Below the pieces are notes generated by a model. That model saw only the letters and a list, made by a program, of their open reading frames with translations. It was not told the origin of the DNA and did not search any database. A DNA stretch of 64,000 nt from Trissonchulus latispiculum (lineage: Eukaryota > Nematoda > Enoplea > Enoplida > Ironidae): contig JASAND010013275.1 of NCBI GenBank assembly GCA_030248195.1, positions 50,062-114,061 on the forward strand, written 5' to 3'. Made by a program: the position numbers and the translations under genes. Every line of letters begins with the position of its first letter. The stretch's first letter is position 1. This document shows positions 41,481 through 52,106 of the stretch, piece after piece.

Positions 41481-43679
41481 GATAGCTCTGAACTTTTCGG
41501 TGATGCTCCCGAATGTTTCGGAACAGTCACCGAAACTTATGCAGCAGTCCCTGAACGTTGGATAGCATTCCCCAGGGTTTGGATAATAGGGCCAGAACTC
41601 AGGGTGGCGCCAGTCCCGAGCTCGTAGAAACCAAACCCAAGGGAGGACATTGCTGCAAAAGGTGGTTATAAATTTGATAACGTTGCTGCAACTATGGTCA
41701 GGGCTACTTGAGACCGTTCAGAGTCATCAATCGCAAAACTTGTTCGACAAAAAATCAGAGGATTCTGCTGGAGAACCCTCCGGTTGGGGAGCCTGAACCA
41801 CTACCACTAGTAAAGGGGAATCAACTAAATCCTTATGAAAACAGGCTCAGATCTAGCCATCGTTGGATGCACCTGATCAATTTCGAATCAAAATTACTGT
41901 GACTTTTCTGGAAGAGTGACTGCAATTTGGATGAGGGGGTGAAGTGTGCCTGTTGACCCCAAAAAATTCTCGGAGCAAATTCCTCTAAGTCCTTTGCATG
42001 CACTCAACTTTGGCTACCCAACCTGGCTTGAACCCATACAGAAATAAGCCGAATCAGTAGAGCAATAGTCCTAGCTAGAAATGGAGGCAAATTTGTTTTC
42101 TGAAAAATCAGGGAATATACACAGTGTACTGAGTCTTGTGAAATTGATCCCAAAAAGCAAAACATGCATTAGCTTTATCAAACAAATGATTAAGAATAAA
42201 TGCTCGAGAACTATATGGAGTAGCTTTGCCAATCCTATTTTTAGACTGGTTCGCGATACATACTAAGTTCCTCATGAATAGACGAGAAGTGGAAGCGCCC
42301 CCGAGGGTTCAGTCTACCCCGAGAACCCCCACCACTTCAATATACGTACGTAGAGTGCGGCATAACCGCTGAACCGCCCAAAAAACTAATTTACGTGACA
42401 TGGTAATCAAAGAAATACATACACATTTTTTTATCGAAAGAACTTTAAAATCCAAGAAAAACCCACAATCCGAAAAAGTTTGTGTACAAAATAAAAATCT
42501 CCAACCTATAAAAAATTTACACCATGTCACGAAATGCGAATCAAACTTCAATATTAAATTTTATGTCAAGAAATGAAACAACCTGATGCAGCTGGAGGAC
42601 GAAGATTCCAGGAACCAGGGAAAGATCTGGAGCCCACGGAAACGGAAGCAGCACTACATTGGACAGAACCTGAAAGAACCAAGCAAAAAGGTGCAAACAT
42701 GGAATGACTGGCAAGTGCAAATACATACACGGACGTGACTTAAACTTGAAAACGTTGCTGAGAGAAGTTGTATTGTAATAGCCCAGGTACGTATAATGAG
42801 AGAAATTTAGAATTTTCACATAAAATCGAGAAAAAGACGAGGAAAAGAAATTTGAGAAATCAAAGTTTTTAGGGGTTTTCGTACATCTTAGCATTGTACG
42901 TATTCAAGGAAAATTTTCAAGTGTGCCACAAAATTTAATCCAAAAAACTCCCTGAAATCTGATAAATCATGGAAAAACCCACATAGCGATCTGATTGGAA
43001 ATAAACGAATGAAACCTAAAATACGAAGCAAAACTGACCATAAAATCCCGAAGAAGTTGCAGAAAAGCCGGGCCTTGACGAAAAACACCAGAAATTAAAC
43101 CTAAACACAAATAAAAAACACATACGTATATACAATTGAGAAAGGTGATAAAGCGGTAATAGCGTGTTGGTGAGTGATTGTGAAGTGACACAAAAATTTC
43201 ATTGAGACCAGTGATATGAGATTTATACGTACTACAGTTAAGGGGTACAAAACATGAAAAACTGTTCACAAAGTCAGTGGTCGGGTGATATATCCGTAAG
43301 AAACGAGTTGGGACTATTCACTTGAACTATCTCTGAAAAATATTGAGTGCGTTCAGGAGAAAACTTTTGAATATCTGCAGTGTTTGCTTTTTTTGACAAG
43401 CAAAGTTTGGGATGCCAGGACGGAGAAGATTTCGCAAAACTGAATCGGAGGTCAGGATGGCCCGGTCGTGCCCCGGCACACCCTGATCCACTTGGGGAGT
43501 AGGAAACTCCGGGAGGGTGGGGTCGACCCCCTTCACCCCCCATAGCCAACCCTCCCCCCACAGAAAACTAAATTTAGAATTGGAAAGAGTCAAGGCTTTT
43601 TTGATCCCTTCCATTGCCAAAAAACCCGGCTGAGATTCTACCCAAACTTTCACTTCATCAGAAAACACCTTGGGGGTAA
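41481..43679 (-). other. Element B interior, middle part: no recognised gene
   Basis: AT-rich and without domain-bearing frames. Open frames on the minus strand (42309-43269) are short and compositionally biased. Confidence 0.45.
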
Positions 43680-43755
43680 CCCCCTCTTTTTGGGCGAAAT
43701 CCTGGGTTACCCCCTCTTTTTGAGGTGAACCCACCATTACCCCCTCTTTTTGAGG
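43680..43755 (-). repeat. Triplicated internal polypurine tract
   Basis: Minus-strand AAAAAGAGGGGGT occurs three times, at about 43681-43692, 43711-43722 and 43740-43751, 29-30 bp apart. It matches the terminal tract AAAAGAGGGGGTAT next to the 3' LTR. These could be central plus-strand primers or slippage-derived copies of the terminal tract. Confidence 0.7.
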
Positions 43756-44231
43756 TGGATTCCCCATCGACCAAAACACAAAAGAAAAGGCACTATTGTC
43801 AAGAAAAATACCAGAATCTTCAACAAAATGCAGGCGGGCGTAACCAATAAAGAATGCAGTGTCTTTTCTAGAGCCCCCACGCCCCCCGGAGCAGGTCTGG
43901 ATGGTGGATCAGCCGCACACCCAGACGTGCCCCCACAAGCCCCGGCAACCGAGGTAGTGTCACCCACCGCACCCTGCTGCCGAAGCTGTGTGAGTCCCGC
44001 AGTCTGCTCTGAAAAGGCCACAGTCGGTGAAGGGGGAACAGCGTCCAGAGAGGGCAGAATAGCATGTTCAGAGCCCCCTGATATGGGAGAGTCAGCTTTA
44101 CACCCCGAACCAGGCACCAGTGGCTCGGTACTTGATATGTTTTCACGATCAAATTTATCCGGTAATGTGTCCGCGATAAATCGGTGCAATTCAGACATTT
44201 GTTGCTTACAAGTATCTGCACTTTTTCGCAT
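43737..44231 (-). CDS. Element B small ORF with a membrane segment
   Basis: 164 codons with an ATG, overlapping the 3' end of the Gag ORF in another frame. Residues about 128-152 are strongly hydrophobic (LLVTPACILLKILVFFLTIV), followed by a short basic tail, like a C-terminal membrane anchor. The rest is low-complexity Ser/Pro/Gly. It may be a remnant of an envelope or of an accessory membrane protein, or an overprinted frame without function. No family recognised. Confidence 0.35.
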   Translation of the reverse strand: MRKSADTCKQQMSELHRFIADTLPDKFDRENISSTEPLVPGSGCKADSPISGGSEHAILPSLDAVPPSPTVAFSEQTAGLTQLRQQGAVGDTTSVAGACGGTSGCAADPPSRPAPGGVGALEKTLHSLLVTPACILLKILVFFLTIVPFLLCFGRWGIHLKKRG

Positions 44232-46505
44232 CGAATTGTAATATGTAACTGAATTGCAGATAACATAAGAGACTTTGTCTGAGTCATAGAGAATATTTCA
44301 CCGCAACTATCTGAGGTTGAATCAGCAGACGAATTTACCCCCAAAATATGAGGCTTAGATATGGGAGTGACAGTTTCAATGTACCCCACATGGTGCCTGG
44401 TTGAGGAGTGCAGGGACTTTTCACCTGATGGGAGTGCGACCCCCATAGGACTAGATGAAAAATGCTGTGGTAATAAAGGCGGTAGAGACTGAGCTACTAC
44501 TCCCCGCACAGACGGAGCTGAAGACGGAACCAAAGGTTGTGGTAGAGTGGGAGTGGGCACACGAGAAGGTGCAGGTTGAACATTGCGCTGTGACGTCACC
44601 GTCTCCCACTGTGGGTATCCAGACGAACCCGAAGATGGTGGCGGAGCCGATAAAGCTAAAGGGCCCGGAGCAGGTTGCAAAGCTGGATAGGCTGGCGATT
44701 GTGCACAAAATTGAGGGTAAACTGGTACGTACCGTGTGACGCCTGCCACCTGTTCCCGGGGGAGGGGTCGAACCTCCCAACCCACTGGAGCCAAGTGCGG
44801 ATACTTATCCCAGCAATTATTTGGGTCATGGCCTCTTCTGCCACAATGGAAGCACTTGTCCTTACGCTTATCCTCAAACCTAGGCCTTGCTTCCTTCCCT
44901 TCTTCCCATAATGTCCGAAGCTCCTGAAGTTCCTTACGAAGTTGCTCTATCGGGTCGTTGGAGCCCCCACCCGATTCAGCTCTCTCTGACGATGCCACAT
45001 GATAAATTGGAGGGTCATACGAAAGCGCATCCCCTGAGGTGGGGCGTGGGGTCCGGGCGTCAAGTTTGTCAATAACCCGCAAAATGTCCTCCATAGAGGG
45101 TTCCCCATAGGCCCCCAAAGGCGCAAGCGACGCCGCGTACTCGTCATTTGCACCGGCATAGACCTGCTGGACACAGTGCTTCTCCCGGTCACCCGGGTCA
45201 TTCCAGATGTCCAGCGCCAAAGCTTGTAATTCTGAGATATACTTACGTATATGTTCTCCGGGACGCTGAAGCCGGTTGACAAAATCTGCATACTTCTGTT
45301 GATATGACAGCTGCGATTTGGGAAATTGAGTCTTCAAAAGTTTCAAAATTCTGTCATAAGAATCAATCATAGAAAGACCCGCCCGGGAGGCATAAATTTG
45401 AGCCTTACCCGCCAGTTTACTGTAGAAAAGACGAGGCCACTGATCTTTCGGAATTTGATATGTTTCCACCGCTGATTCAAATTGTGGGAGCCAGTCTTCA
45501 ACATAAACTAATTCTGGGTCAAACCGGGGGACGTCCCGGAGAATCTCTATATACGTACGAAAAAGGCGCGGATCATGTCCTAAAACTGAAGCATCTGTGG
45601 CCTCCATGGTCACCGGAGTTGGGTGGCGGGCGGGCGTCGCTTGCGTCTCTTTGTGGGAAAAAACCCCCTTCTTACCCGCTTGCTGTGCAGAAAAACCCGG
45701 GGGGGGGGCGCCCCCCCTATCAGGCGGAGGTGGAGGGTCGGAAGCCACCCGTGAATTTCCCAACACAAAATTTGAAGTTTGGACATTCTGTGGGCTGGTT
45801 TCCACCGTCTGATTTGCAATTGATGCTACCGGACCAGTAACCGCTTGGTTAGGTGCCGGTACGTACGTATGAGCCGCCGATTGTAAAACAGTAGGAGTTC
45901 CAGTAGGAAACTGCGCCGGAGAATTATATACGTATACTGGATTTCCGTACATGTCAACAGCATAATAGCCGGATTGTGCCGTGGGCGGCAGCGGTTGTAG
46001 AATTTGAGGAGTATACGTATATAATGGCTGCTGAACCGGGGATTGAGATTGAGAAAAACCCGGAGTGAAAGATAACATTTGTGACGGCTGCAGAACCTTT
46101 GGAGCGGCCTGTGCTTGACCTGACGGAGAAGCACGCTGAAACGTACCTTGCGGATGTAGCACAGACGGTGGACACCAGACATGCCCTGAATTTTGACCAA
46201 AATTGGGTGAGCCCCCTTGAGCGCCATTTACGAGACTTGGGACCACCAGAGTGGGTTGCCCCACCTGCCCCCGAGACGACGAAACCGAATTATGCCCTTG
46301 ATCTGGCGTAAAATTAGACGTAATCTGCGACTGAGATTGACACATGGGCGAAGAGGAATCGGGTCGTCGCTGGGGAGAAGGAACGGACACCTTCTTCTGA
46401 TCATGTCCACCCAATCTTCTGTCGGGTTTTTCTGGCGTATCATCCTGGGCCTGGGGAGGGGCCGCAGGTGCAGACTTCGCGGAGGTGGGAGGGACTTGCT
46501 GATGT
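43868..46505 (-). CDS. Element B Gag-like ORF
   Basis: The frame is open from a stop near 46507 down to 43868. No ATG lies near its upstream end (the first plausible codon at 46414 is TTG), so it probably needs splicing or frameshifting from the ORFs just upstream. The N-terminal third is Pro/Gln/Ser-rich. A capsid-like helical region follows (around RLFRTYIEILRDVPRFDPEL, near 45570 and on to 45060). Then comes a zinc knuckle C-x2-C-x4-H-x4-C (CFHCGRRGHDPNNC, 44811-44853). After the knuckle the sequence is Pro-rich and then degenerates. No protease DT/SG is seen. It packages the element RNA, by family knowledge. Confidence 0.8.
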
Positions 46506-46515
46506 TATAACTGAA

Positions 46516-46770
46516 TCAAATCGTTTTCAGAAGTTTGGTTCGGAACCGGTTCGGGATTATTTTCCCCCGAACTTTTCTCCCCCGAACTTTTTGATCCCGA
46601 ACTTTTCCCCCCAACAGATCAGAAACCGTGACTGGCGCCAGGCCGAGATTTTTTCGCCTATAGTCCACATAATCTTGCATAGCCGTCAAAAGTTGTTCAT
46701 CTTGGGAGTCAGACTCATCGATTTCAACAGATTCATCAAAAGCATCAAATTGGGGGCCAGGAGTGAGCAT
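46516..46770 (-). CDS. Element B ORF, middle segment of a split Gag?
   Basis: 84 codons with an ATG, acidic in its first half (DESVEIDESDSQDEQ), with KVRGRKVRG repeats near the end. It lies between the upstream 235-codon ORF and the main Gag ORF, in a different frame from both. The 13-C run at 46774-46786 marks the shift from the upstream ORF. A splice-like ATCAG lies at its 3' edge. It is likely one piece of a Gag precursor interrupted by slippage in the homopolymer. Confidence 0.45.
   Translation of the reverse strand: MLTPGPQFDAFDESVEIDESDSQDEQLLTAMQDYVDYRRKNLGLAPVTVSDLLGGKVRDQKVRGRKVRGKIIPNRFRTKLLKTI
46555..46612. repeat. CCCGAACTTTT repeats in the Gag region
   Basis: Three copies of CCCGAACTTTT within about 50 bp, the same motif as the minisatellite 5 kb away at 41097-41480. 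On the minus strand it encodes K-V-R-G/D. Confidence 0.6.
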
Positions 46771-47452
46771 TTGCCCCCCCCCCCCGAGGCAAGTCGGAAG
46801 TCTGCAGCAATTCTGGTCCCCCAGACAATGATTTTACCGTAGTTTCTTCCCCAGAAACTACTATTCCTGGGGGGATGGCATCTGATAGTACTTGGGGGCC
46901 CCCCGACTGCGACACTGAGGACCGAGGACCCGCAGACTGCGAAACTTGGGAGCGGATGGCTCCAGATTGTGACCGAGTCACTGGCCCCCCAAAAGTTTTA
47001 TTTAGATGACCGCCATACGGGACCTCTGAAGATGTAGACGGGGCCGTAGAGGTCGAAACCCCCAACTGGGACTGGGTCCGCCGCGAACTTGTAGGTGAGG
47101 GGGAATCCGGGAGGGTCCCCCACGCCCCCTGATCCTCTCTCTGTAACTGGTTTCGCCTTAGAATTTTGCCCTTCCCATAATTGTGGGGGAATATCGGGAA
47201 CATAGCCTTCCGGTCTCCTGGGGGTCCCCCTCCCGATACCTGGAGCAGTTCCTCCCGGACTAGTGTTGGGGGAGACACCCCCCCGACCACGACCCCCCGA
47301 TTTTGCAAGACCCTGCTTTGAAGCCATGGAGTCCCTCTATCTAAATCGACCGGTCCGTCAAAGTATGATAAGAGCCCCCAAAGTTGTGCTCTTTGCTTTT
47401 CTCTCTTATCGTGCTCCCTTTTCTTCTCAGAAAAAGCTAGAACTTTGGACAT
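46745..47452 (-). CDS. Element B first ORF
   Basis: 235 codons with an ATG only 11 nt after the primer-binding site, so this is the natural first ORF of the element RNA. The N-terminus is basic and helical (EKKREHDKREKQRAQ), and the remainder is Ser/Gly/Pro-rich. It ends shortly after a run of 13 C (plus strand, 46774-46786), where one-base slippage would continue into the 84-codon ORF. An N-terminal Gag (matrix-like) part is inferred from position. No family match is claimed. Confidence 0.5.
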   Translation of the reverse strand: MSKVLAFSEKKREHDKREKQRAQLWGLLSYFDGPVDLDRGTPWLQSRVLQNRGVVVGGVSPPTLVREELLQVSGGGPPGDRKAMFPIFPHNYGKGKILRRNQLQREDQGAWGTLPDSPSPTSSRRTQSQLGVSTSTAPSTSSEVPYGGHLNKTFGGPVTRSQSGAIRSQVSQSAGPRSSVSQSGGPQVLSDAIPPGIVVSGEETTVKSLSGGPELLQTSDLPRGGGANAHSWPPI

Positions 47453-47463
47453 CTACTGAAAAA

Positions 47464-47475
47464 TCACGGTCGCCA
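47464..47475 (-). promoter_or_regulatory. Primer-binding site of element B (tRNA-Arg TCG)
   Basis: Minus-strand TGGCGACCGTGA lies 5 nt inside the 5' LTR. It is complementary to the last 12 nt of tRNA-Arg(TCG) as known from Drosophila, the primer used by mdg1/412-type elements. The match stops after 12 nt. Confidence 0.7.
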
Positions 47476-47480
47476 CTATT

Positions 47481-48008
47481 TGTGAGGTACTGTGCGTGTA
47501 CCTCTATAATAAACTATGTCGGACTTCAGTAAACGATTGCAAGTAGGTGCTCAGTGTGTGATATCCAGTCCTAGCCAAGTGAGAGAAGATGCAAGAGAAC
47601 TATAGGTCAGCGAGTAAATTAGAGTAGAGTCACCTTTGAGCCCTAGACGACCGTTCCCTAAAGCTAATAGACAAAATAACCGCTAGGTTTTACTATAGTG
47701 AACACAAAATACTCATACCAACTTCAGAATAAACATACGAAACTAATAGAATACAAGAGGGAGCACAATAACCAGATGCAAAGAGCACAAGGGAGGGCGT
47801 TACCCACTCCCGTACACCTAAACTTCGCCCACGTCTCCTACCCAACTGATACGTCACCCGACCCCAATGCTGACGACACTCCAACTGCAACACTACAACT
47901 GACTGAGTTTTCCAAAATATTGTAAAATATGCAAATTACACGATTATGCAAATGAGCTAGTCGCGCCAACGCGCATTTCTTTTGTCAGCCAGCAGGTAAC
48001 ATCCCACA
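47481..48008 (-). repeat. Element B 5' LTR
   Basis: 528 bp, the partner of 38294-38823 with about four substitutions and one 2-bp deletion. It retains both ATGCAAAT octamers. Confidence 0.9.
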
Positions 48009-48012
48009 ACAG
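48009..48012. repeat. Target-site duplication ACAG (right) of element B
   Basis: Matches 38290-38293. Confidence 0.8.
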
Positions 48013-49349
48013 ATTTGATAAAACTCCCTGTAGCTGTTTGAGTTCAGACAGGACAGACGACATGGACGCAAGGAATGAAAATAACCGTCGTGAGTACCTA
48101 TGACAGCATCTGACGATCTGGGAAGTCGCCTTTCAAAACTACAGTCACACAAATCCATTTTGTTGCTAAAAGGGTGACTTAATTGCCAACCAGTTTCCAG
48201 AAAGTAACACCTGTGCGAGAGCAAGCAAAGGCTAATGAATAAAACCAATGTTTCAACGGTTTGGGCTCCACTCAAATCAACAATGCAGTCAGCCATGTTA
48301 TCACTGCGACGCGTTTGCCAACACCATTACATCATGTGCAGTGCTAACTAGACTATCGTCTTCAACAATGCTGACTTCCAATCAGTCCAATGAATTGATG
48401 TCTGATGCAACCGACTTATTTTGGTCCAAACAGTCAACCAAGTCAGTTCCAAATTTCTTCAATGAAAACAAGAACGATTAGTGGATGATCAAGCAGAATA
48501 TTGCCAAATATAAAAGTGATGCTTATCGCTGCACAAAGAATGAAGAATATATGCTGTGAACAATGCTTCTGACATTCTTGCGACCCGACAGCTGGAAGAA
48601 AAGTTTCAGAAATCTTATGGCCGGGCTTTTGGATTTTATTCTGCACTCAGGGAGACATGCAAATATGGAACTTCTCTTGGAAGTCTCATAACCAACGCTG
48701 ATGAATCGTACCATTTTCAATCCTTCTCATGTCATGGATAAAGTCTGGTCATTTGATTCTCGTATGGTCAGCTCAGCTGCAAGTAGCGTGCACTCCAGTT
48801 GACAGATTCTATGTCTCAACTACTATACCTGTTCAAGAAATTGAAAGGTTCGTGATCATAGTTACCAAAGAAAGAAAAATCACTAGTGAAATGCAAAAAT
48901 TACATTGGACAAACCAGATGATTTCGGTGGGCAGTTGGGACATTAACCGAGTGGCATTGAAAGGATACTCACAGAAAACATAAATTTTGCAGCTTTATAT
49001 AGTAAAGTGGGATATAAATATATAAATATAAATAGATATAAATTCAGAGTTTATGTGCTTCATGCGTAAGATTAAGCTTAACTGCTCAGGTTTGGCCTAC
49101 ATAGTCATAGGCATGGTGGGTGAAGAAGGTCCCCTAGTGCCTTTTGCTGCATCTCGGTCAATTCCGCTTTTGCAAACTTGACACAAGTTTTTAAGTAATA
49201 GCTCATAAATAGTCTGGTCAGCTGTACCCACTCAGAAGCTTTGGCTGCATTCAAGCCAGCAGATTACAGAAATTATAAAATTATATTTTGCAAGGTGGAC
49301 ATTCAGACTTTCCTATTTAGTGCTCGGCCGATCCCTGCTCTTTCTATCT
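48013..49349. other. Unannotated spacer
   Basis: Three short plus-strand open frames (48248-48481, 48556-48741, 48729-48983) follow one another but show no domain, signal peptide or paralogue. They could be exons of an unrecognised gene, but there is nothing positive to support it. Confidence 0.4.
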
Positions 49350-49520
49350 GCAGCCTAGTTTAAGTCCACAATTTCTGAGCAAGCTTTAGTAGCTTTCCGC
49401 CATCTTAGTCTCTAGAGATATGTGGGAGGCATCGTTTGTTGCTGCCAAACAATATAGGTTGCCTTGGGGGCGACTGAGGAATCTGACAATTCCCAACAAC
49501 CGTTCACCGGTGGCTTGGGC
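49350..49520 (+). repeat. Dispersed repeat, pair with 18171-18338
   Basis: Direct, diverged copy. See the partner entry for the shared blocks. Confidence 0.5.
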
Positions 49521-49895
49521 TGCCGGTTTGCTGTCCGTGGCCTTCACTTCTCCGCTTCATGTCCGCCTTTTGCAATGGACTGCGGAGAGCAGCGCAATAC
49601 AGGCCTCAAGTAATGCCTAAACGGGGAATGAGCTCCAACAGACATACGAACTCCCACAGTCTAAGGTGGTGTATGCAAACATGAGCTTTTCCCAGGTTTA
49701 TTTAAGTTTTATTTTAAATCTGAACAACTGTGTTTTGGCAAGATAGCCTAATACATTGACGAAAGTAAGGCACCTCTGGAGGTGTGGAATGGTCTTATGT
49801 GATTTCATGGCACTATAGTAATAGCTGAATGTTGAGTATTAATTGCACTGAGACAAAGGCCTGCTTGCTCGCGCTGATGATACTTTATCACGTAT
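49521..49895. other. Unannotated spacer
   Basis: 3' flank of the cysteine-rich protein gene. Nothing recognised. Confidence 0.4.
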
Positions 49896-50330
49896 TTACA
49901 TCATTCTCTCTTGAAGAATTTTGAGCATACAACAAAATTTTACCATGATAATTGGGATAGAAGGCACAATGATTTGGGCATCCGCTGTGGTTGTTGACGG
50001 CATTGTTGTTGTTGTTGTTGCTTCAGCACAAACACAGGTAGCAGTTGCTACACCAGCTTCAGGATCTTGCAGACATGTCGCACGAACGAAGCGATCACCG
50101 CAAGTTTCCTGACACTGTCTTATATAGACGTTGCACTTGTCTCCTTTCTTGCAGACACAGCTGGCAATGCTGATTTCGCCGGTATGAGGATTCTTCTGAC
50201 ACTTTGACTCAATCAGTAAATCACCACATATTGTTTCACACTCCTTTATATAAGCATCACACGGGTCTTCGTCTTCATAAGACGCTTCAATTAATAAGAG
50301 TGAAAGCACTAAAAAAGCCAGCGATTTCAT
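49896..50330 (-). CDS. Tandem CS-alpha-beta-like secreted protein, paralogue 2 (intact)
   Basis: 144 residues. Signal peptide about 1-18. Module 1: C24, C31, C35, C44, C58, C60. Module 2: C66, C73, C77, C86, C99, C101. Spacings are x6, x3, x8, x13/x12 and x1. Linker GDKC joins the modules. A run of Thr (105-115) follows, then a hydrophobic end (about 118-137) that could be a membrane anchor or GPI signal. The cysteine order is that of CS-alpha-beta peptides, a family including defensins and ion-channel toxins, but two modules plus a C-terminal anchor is not their usual form. Defence, signalling or surface roles are all possible. It is the only paralogue of the three without a stop in module 2. 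Confidence 0.8.
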   Translation of the reverse strand: MKSLAFLVLSLLLIEASYEDEDPCDAYIKECETICGDLLIESKCQKNPHTGEISIASCVCKKGDKCNVYIRQCQETCGDRFVRATCLQDPEAGVATATCVCAEATTTTTMPSTTTADAQIIVPSIPIIMVKFCCMLKILQERMM

Positions 50331-50360
50331 TGTTGTTTCGTAACCTTAAACAATAGAAAT
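50331..50360 (-). promoter_or_regulatory. Conserved leader with possible 3' splice site
   Basis: Minus-strand GTTTAAGGTTACGAAACAAC precedes the ATG, nearly identical to the leader of paralogue 1 at 34251-34285. Confidence 0.4.
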
Positions 50361-51004
50361 TAACCAAGGAAGCGTATTCAATCTTACTTTTGTGAGACGA
50401 GTTTTAAACACGGCAACTTGCTTAACTTTAGGAATTATACATCATCGCTTATAATAGGGATATTTTACGTATTGTGCGAAGACTAAAGCCGGAGCCAAAG
50501 TCATAATTTTGAAAATGGATCCTCTAAACAACGAAACTGCCGAATTTACGGGCTGATGAGTGAATTTAGGATTTGTATTATATATGATGGCTCTTTCTAT
50601 TCGAGCAAATTAAACAAACGTTCATATTACATCACGATTGGAAACATGTTATCACAAATCAAAATCGCAGACGTCCCTCTACTATAGTGCTGCCTTCTAG
50701 CAAGCAAACCCAGAACTTGAGCTTTTGAGAAGTCCTCGTTCAAAAATGTAGTTGATGATCCTTTAAAATAGTTTTTCGGACAAATTTCTAAACTTCGGAG
50801 AATAAGTTGTTTGTTCTATCTATTGTGCCCAAACATGCTAACGTTGCTCAAAGAAGTAATAATAATCTTACACAAATTGACTTCTACTGAATTGGAATTC
50901 TGAAATTTTGCCATAGACATGAAAAATAGCGTACTATGATCTAACAACTTGTATTTGCAGCTGCAAATCTAAAAGAGAAGGTACAAAAAGCCAAAAAAAT
51001 TTAA
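50361..51004. other. Unannotated spacer
   Basis: Nothing recognised. Confidence 0.4.
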
Positions 51005-52106
51005 ATGCAAGTAGTATATGACCACCGCTTCGTACATCGCTCTCGGAAGTAATTGGCCTTTCACCCGCCTTATTGCCAGTTCTTTGGTCCTGTCCACTGT
51101 CACAAAACATACTCCCAATAAACCTGATAGTTACATCCAGCACCTCTTGTATTTTCACTGAGTACTACCTGTCGAACATCCGGTTTATACCCTCTGTTTT
51201 TGCACCTAGAGTTTAACTTGCCTGAGATTCTGTTATGCATCCAATTCTTCTCCCAGTTTTTACCTGTACCAACCACACACCTTCACGACACCCTGTTTGT
51301 TCATTTTGCATATACACCCAGTCCCTACCCTTACCAGTGAAATACCATCACAACATCCAGTAATTACCTTCAGTATTGTACGTCCGCTACGTCCTTCTCT
51401 GAGTTACTGCTAGTTTACACTTAACCCGGATAACCCACCCTTAGTTTGGCCATTTCGTTTCATCAGAACCCTCAGCCACCTGAACTTTAAGTCTTGAGTC
51501 ACTCGTAGAGGACACTGACTAGCCCAGGTTATATACACAGAACGTCACTACGTCAACCTAGACATGACTAACTGCGAGTACTTGGACTGGGAATATAGTA
51601 GTGACTCTCCTAAAATCATGAAGATAAGGAAGATCAGATAAGCATAATTGGCAGTGTCGGGACGATGCAAGCAATACAAGCAATACAGAAAGTGTAGGAG
51701 TGTAGGGTGATAAAAGTTAAACAAACTCAAAACACATAAATGGTGAAAGAACGGAGGATGTTTGGAGCAAGCTCGGAGTAGGCTCGGTGTATACTGGGAG
51801 AGTATAGGGACTGTGTGTATATGTAGAACGAACAGACAGGGTGTCGTGAACGTGTGTGCTTGGTACGGGTCAAAACAGGGTGGAGAACTGCATGTATAAC
51901 AGGAGTCAAGCATGGAAAACCAGGTGTAAAAACAGGGGGTATCAACAGGATGTTCGACAGCTAGTACTCGGTGAAAATAAAAGAGGGTACTGGGGGTAAC
52001 TACCAGGTTTACTGGGAGTATGTTTCTTGACCGAGGATAGGACCAAAGAACTGGCAGTAGAGCTCCCGAGAGAGGGGTATGAAATGGCGGCCATATACTA
52101 CTAATG
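51005..52106. mobile_element. Foldback element 2
   Basis: Arms of about 330 bp: 51005-51350 pairs with the complement of about 51780-52106. Shared blocks include GTAGTATATG, TGCCAGTTCTTTGGTCCT, AACATACTCCCA, TGTCGAACATCC and CGACACCCTGT. The start TAGTAGTATATGGCCGCC matches foldback element 1. Internal CACCGAGCC/GGCTCGG motifs also occur at 32150-32430. A 201-codon open frame in the right arm (51548-52153) has no domain and is judged accidental. Confidence 0.75.

Larger units (their letters stand above)
38294..48008 (-). mobile_element. Element B: large non-autonomous LTR retrotransposon (Gag only)
   Basis: A 9,715-bp minus-strand element with LTRs of 530 bp (38294-38823) and 528 bp (47481-48008), ends TGTG...CACA, an ACAG duplication, a primer site and a polypurine tract. 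The LTRs differ by about four substitutions and one 2-bp indel, under 1 percent, so the insertion is fairly young. The 8.6-kb interior encodes Gag-like ORFs next to the primer site but no protease, RT, RNase H or integrase motif in any frame. It must depend on a relative for transposition. Element A is not an obvious helper, because LTRs and primer sites differ. Confidence 0.9.

Noticed and set aside
41087..41565. Three overlapping open frames of 90-144 codons
   Set aside because: Products of a minisatellite whose 21-bp unit is a multiple of three, which opens several frames at once.
48248..48983. Possible three-exon host gene
   Set aside because: No domain, no paralogue and no convincing splice signals; left as spacer.
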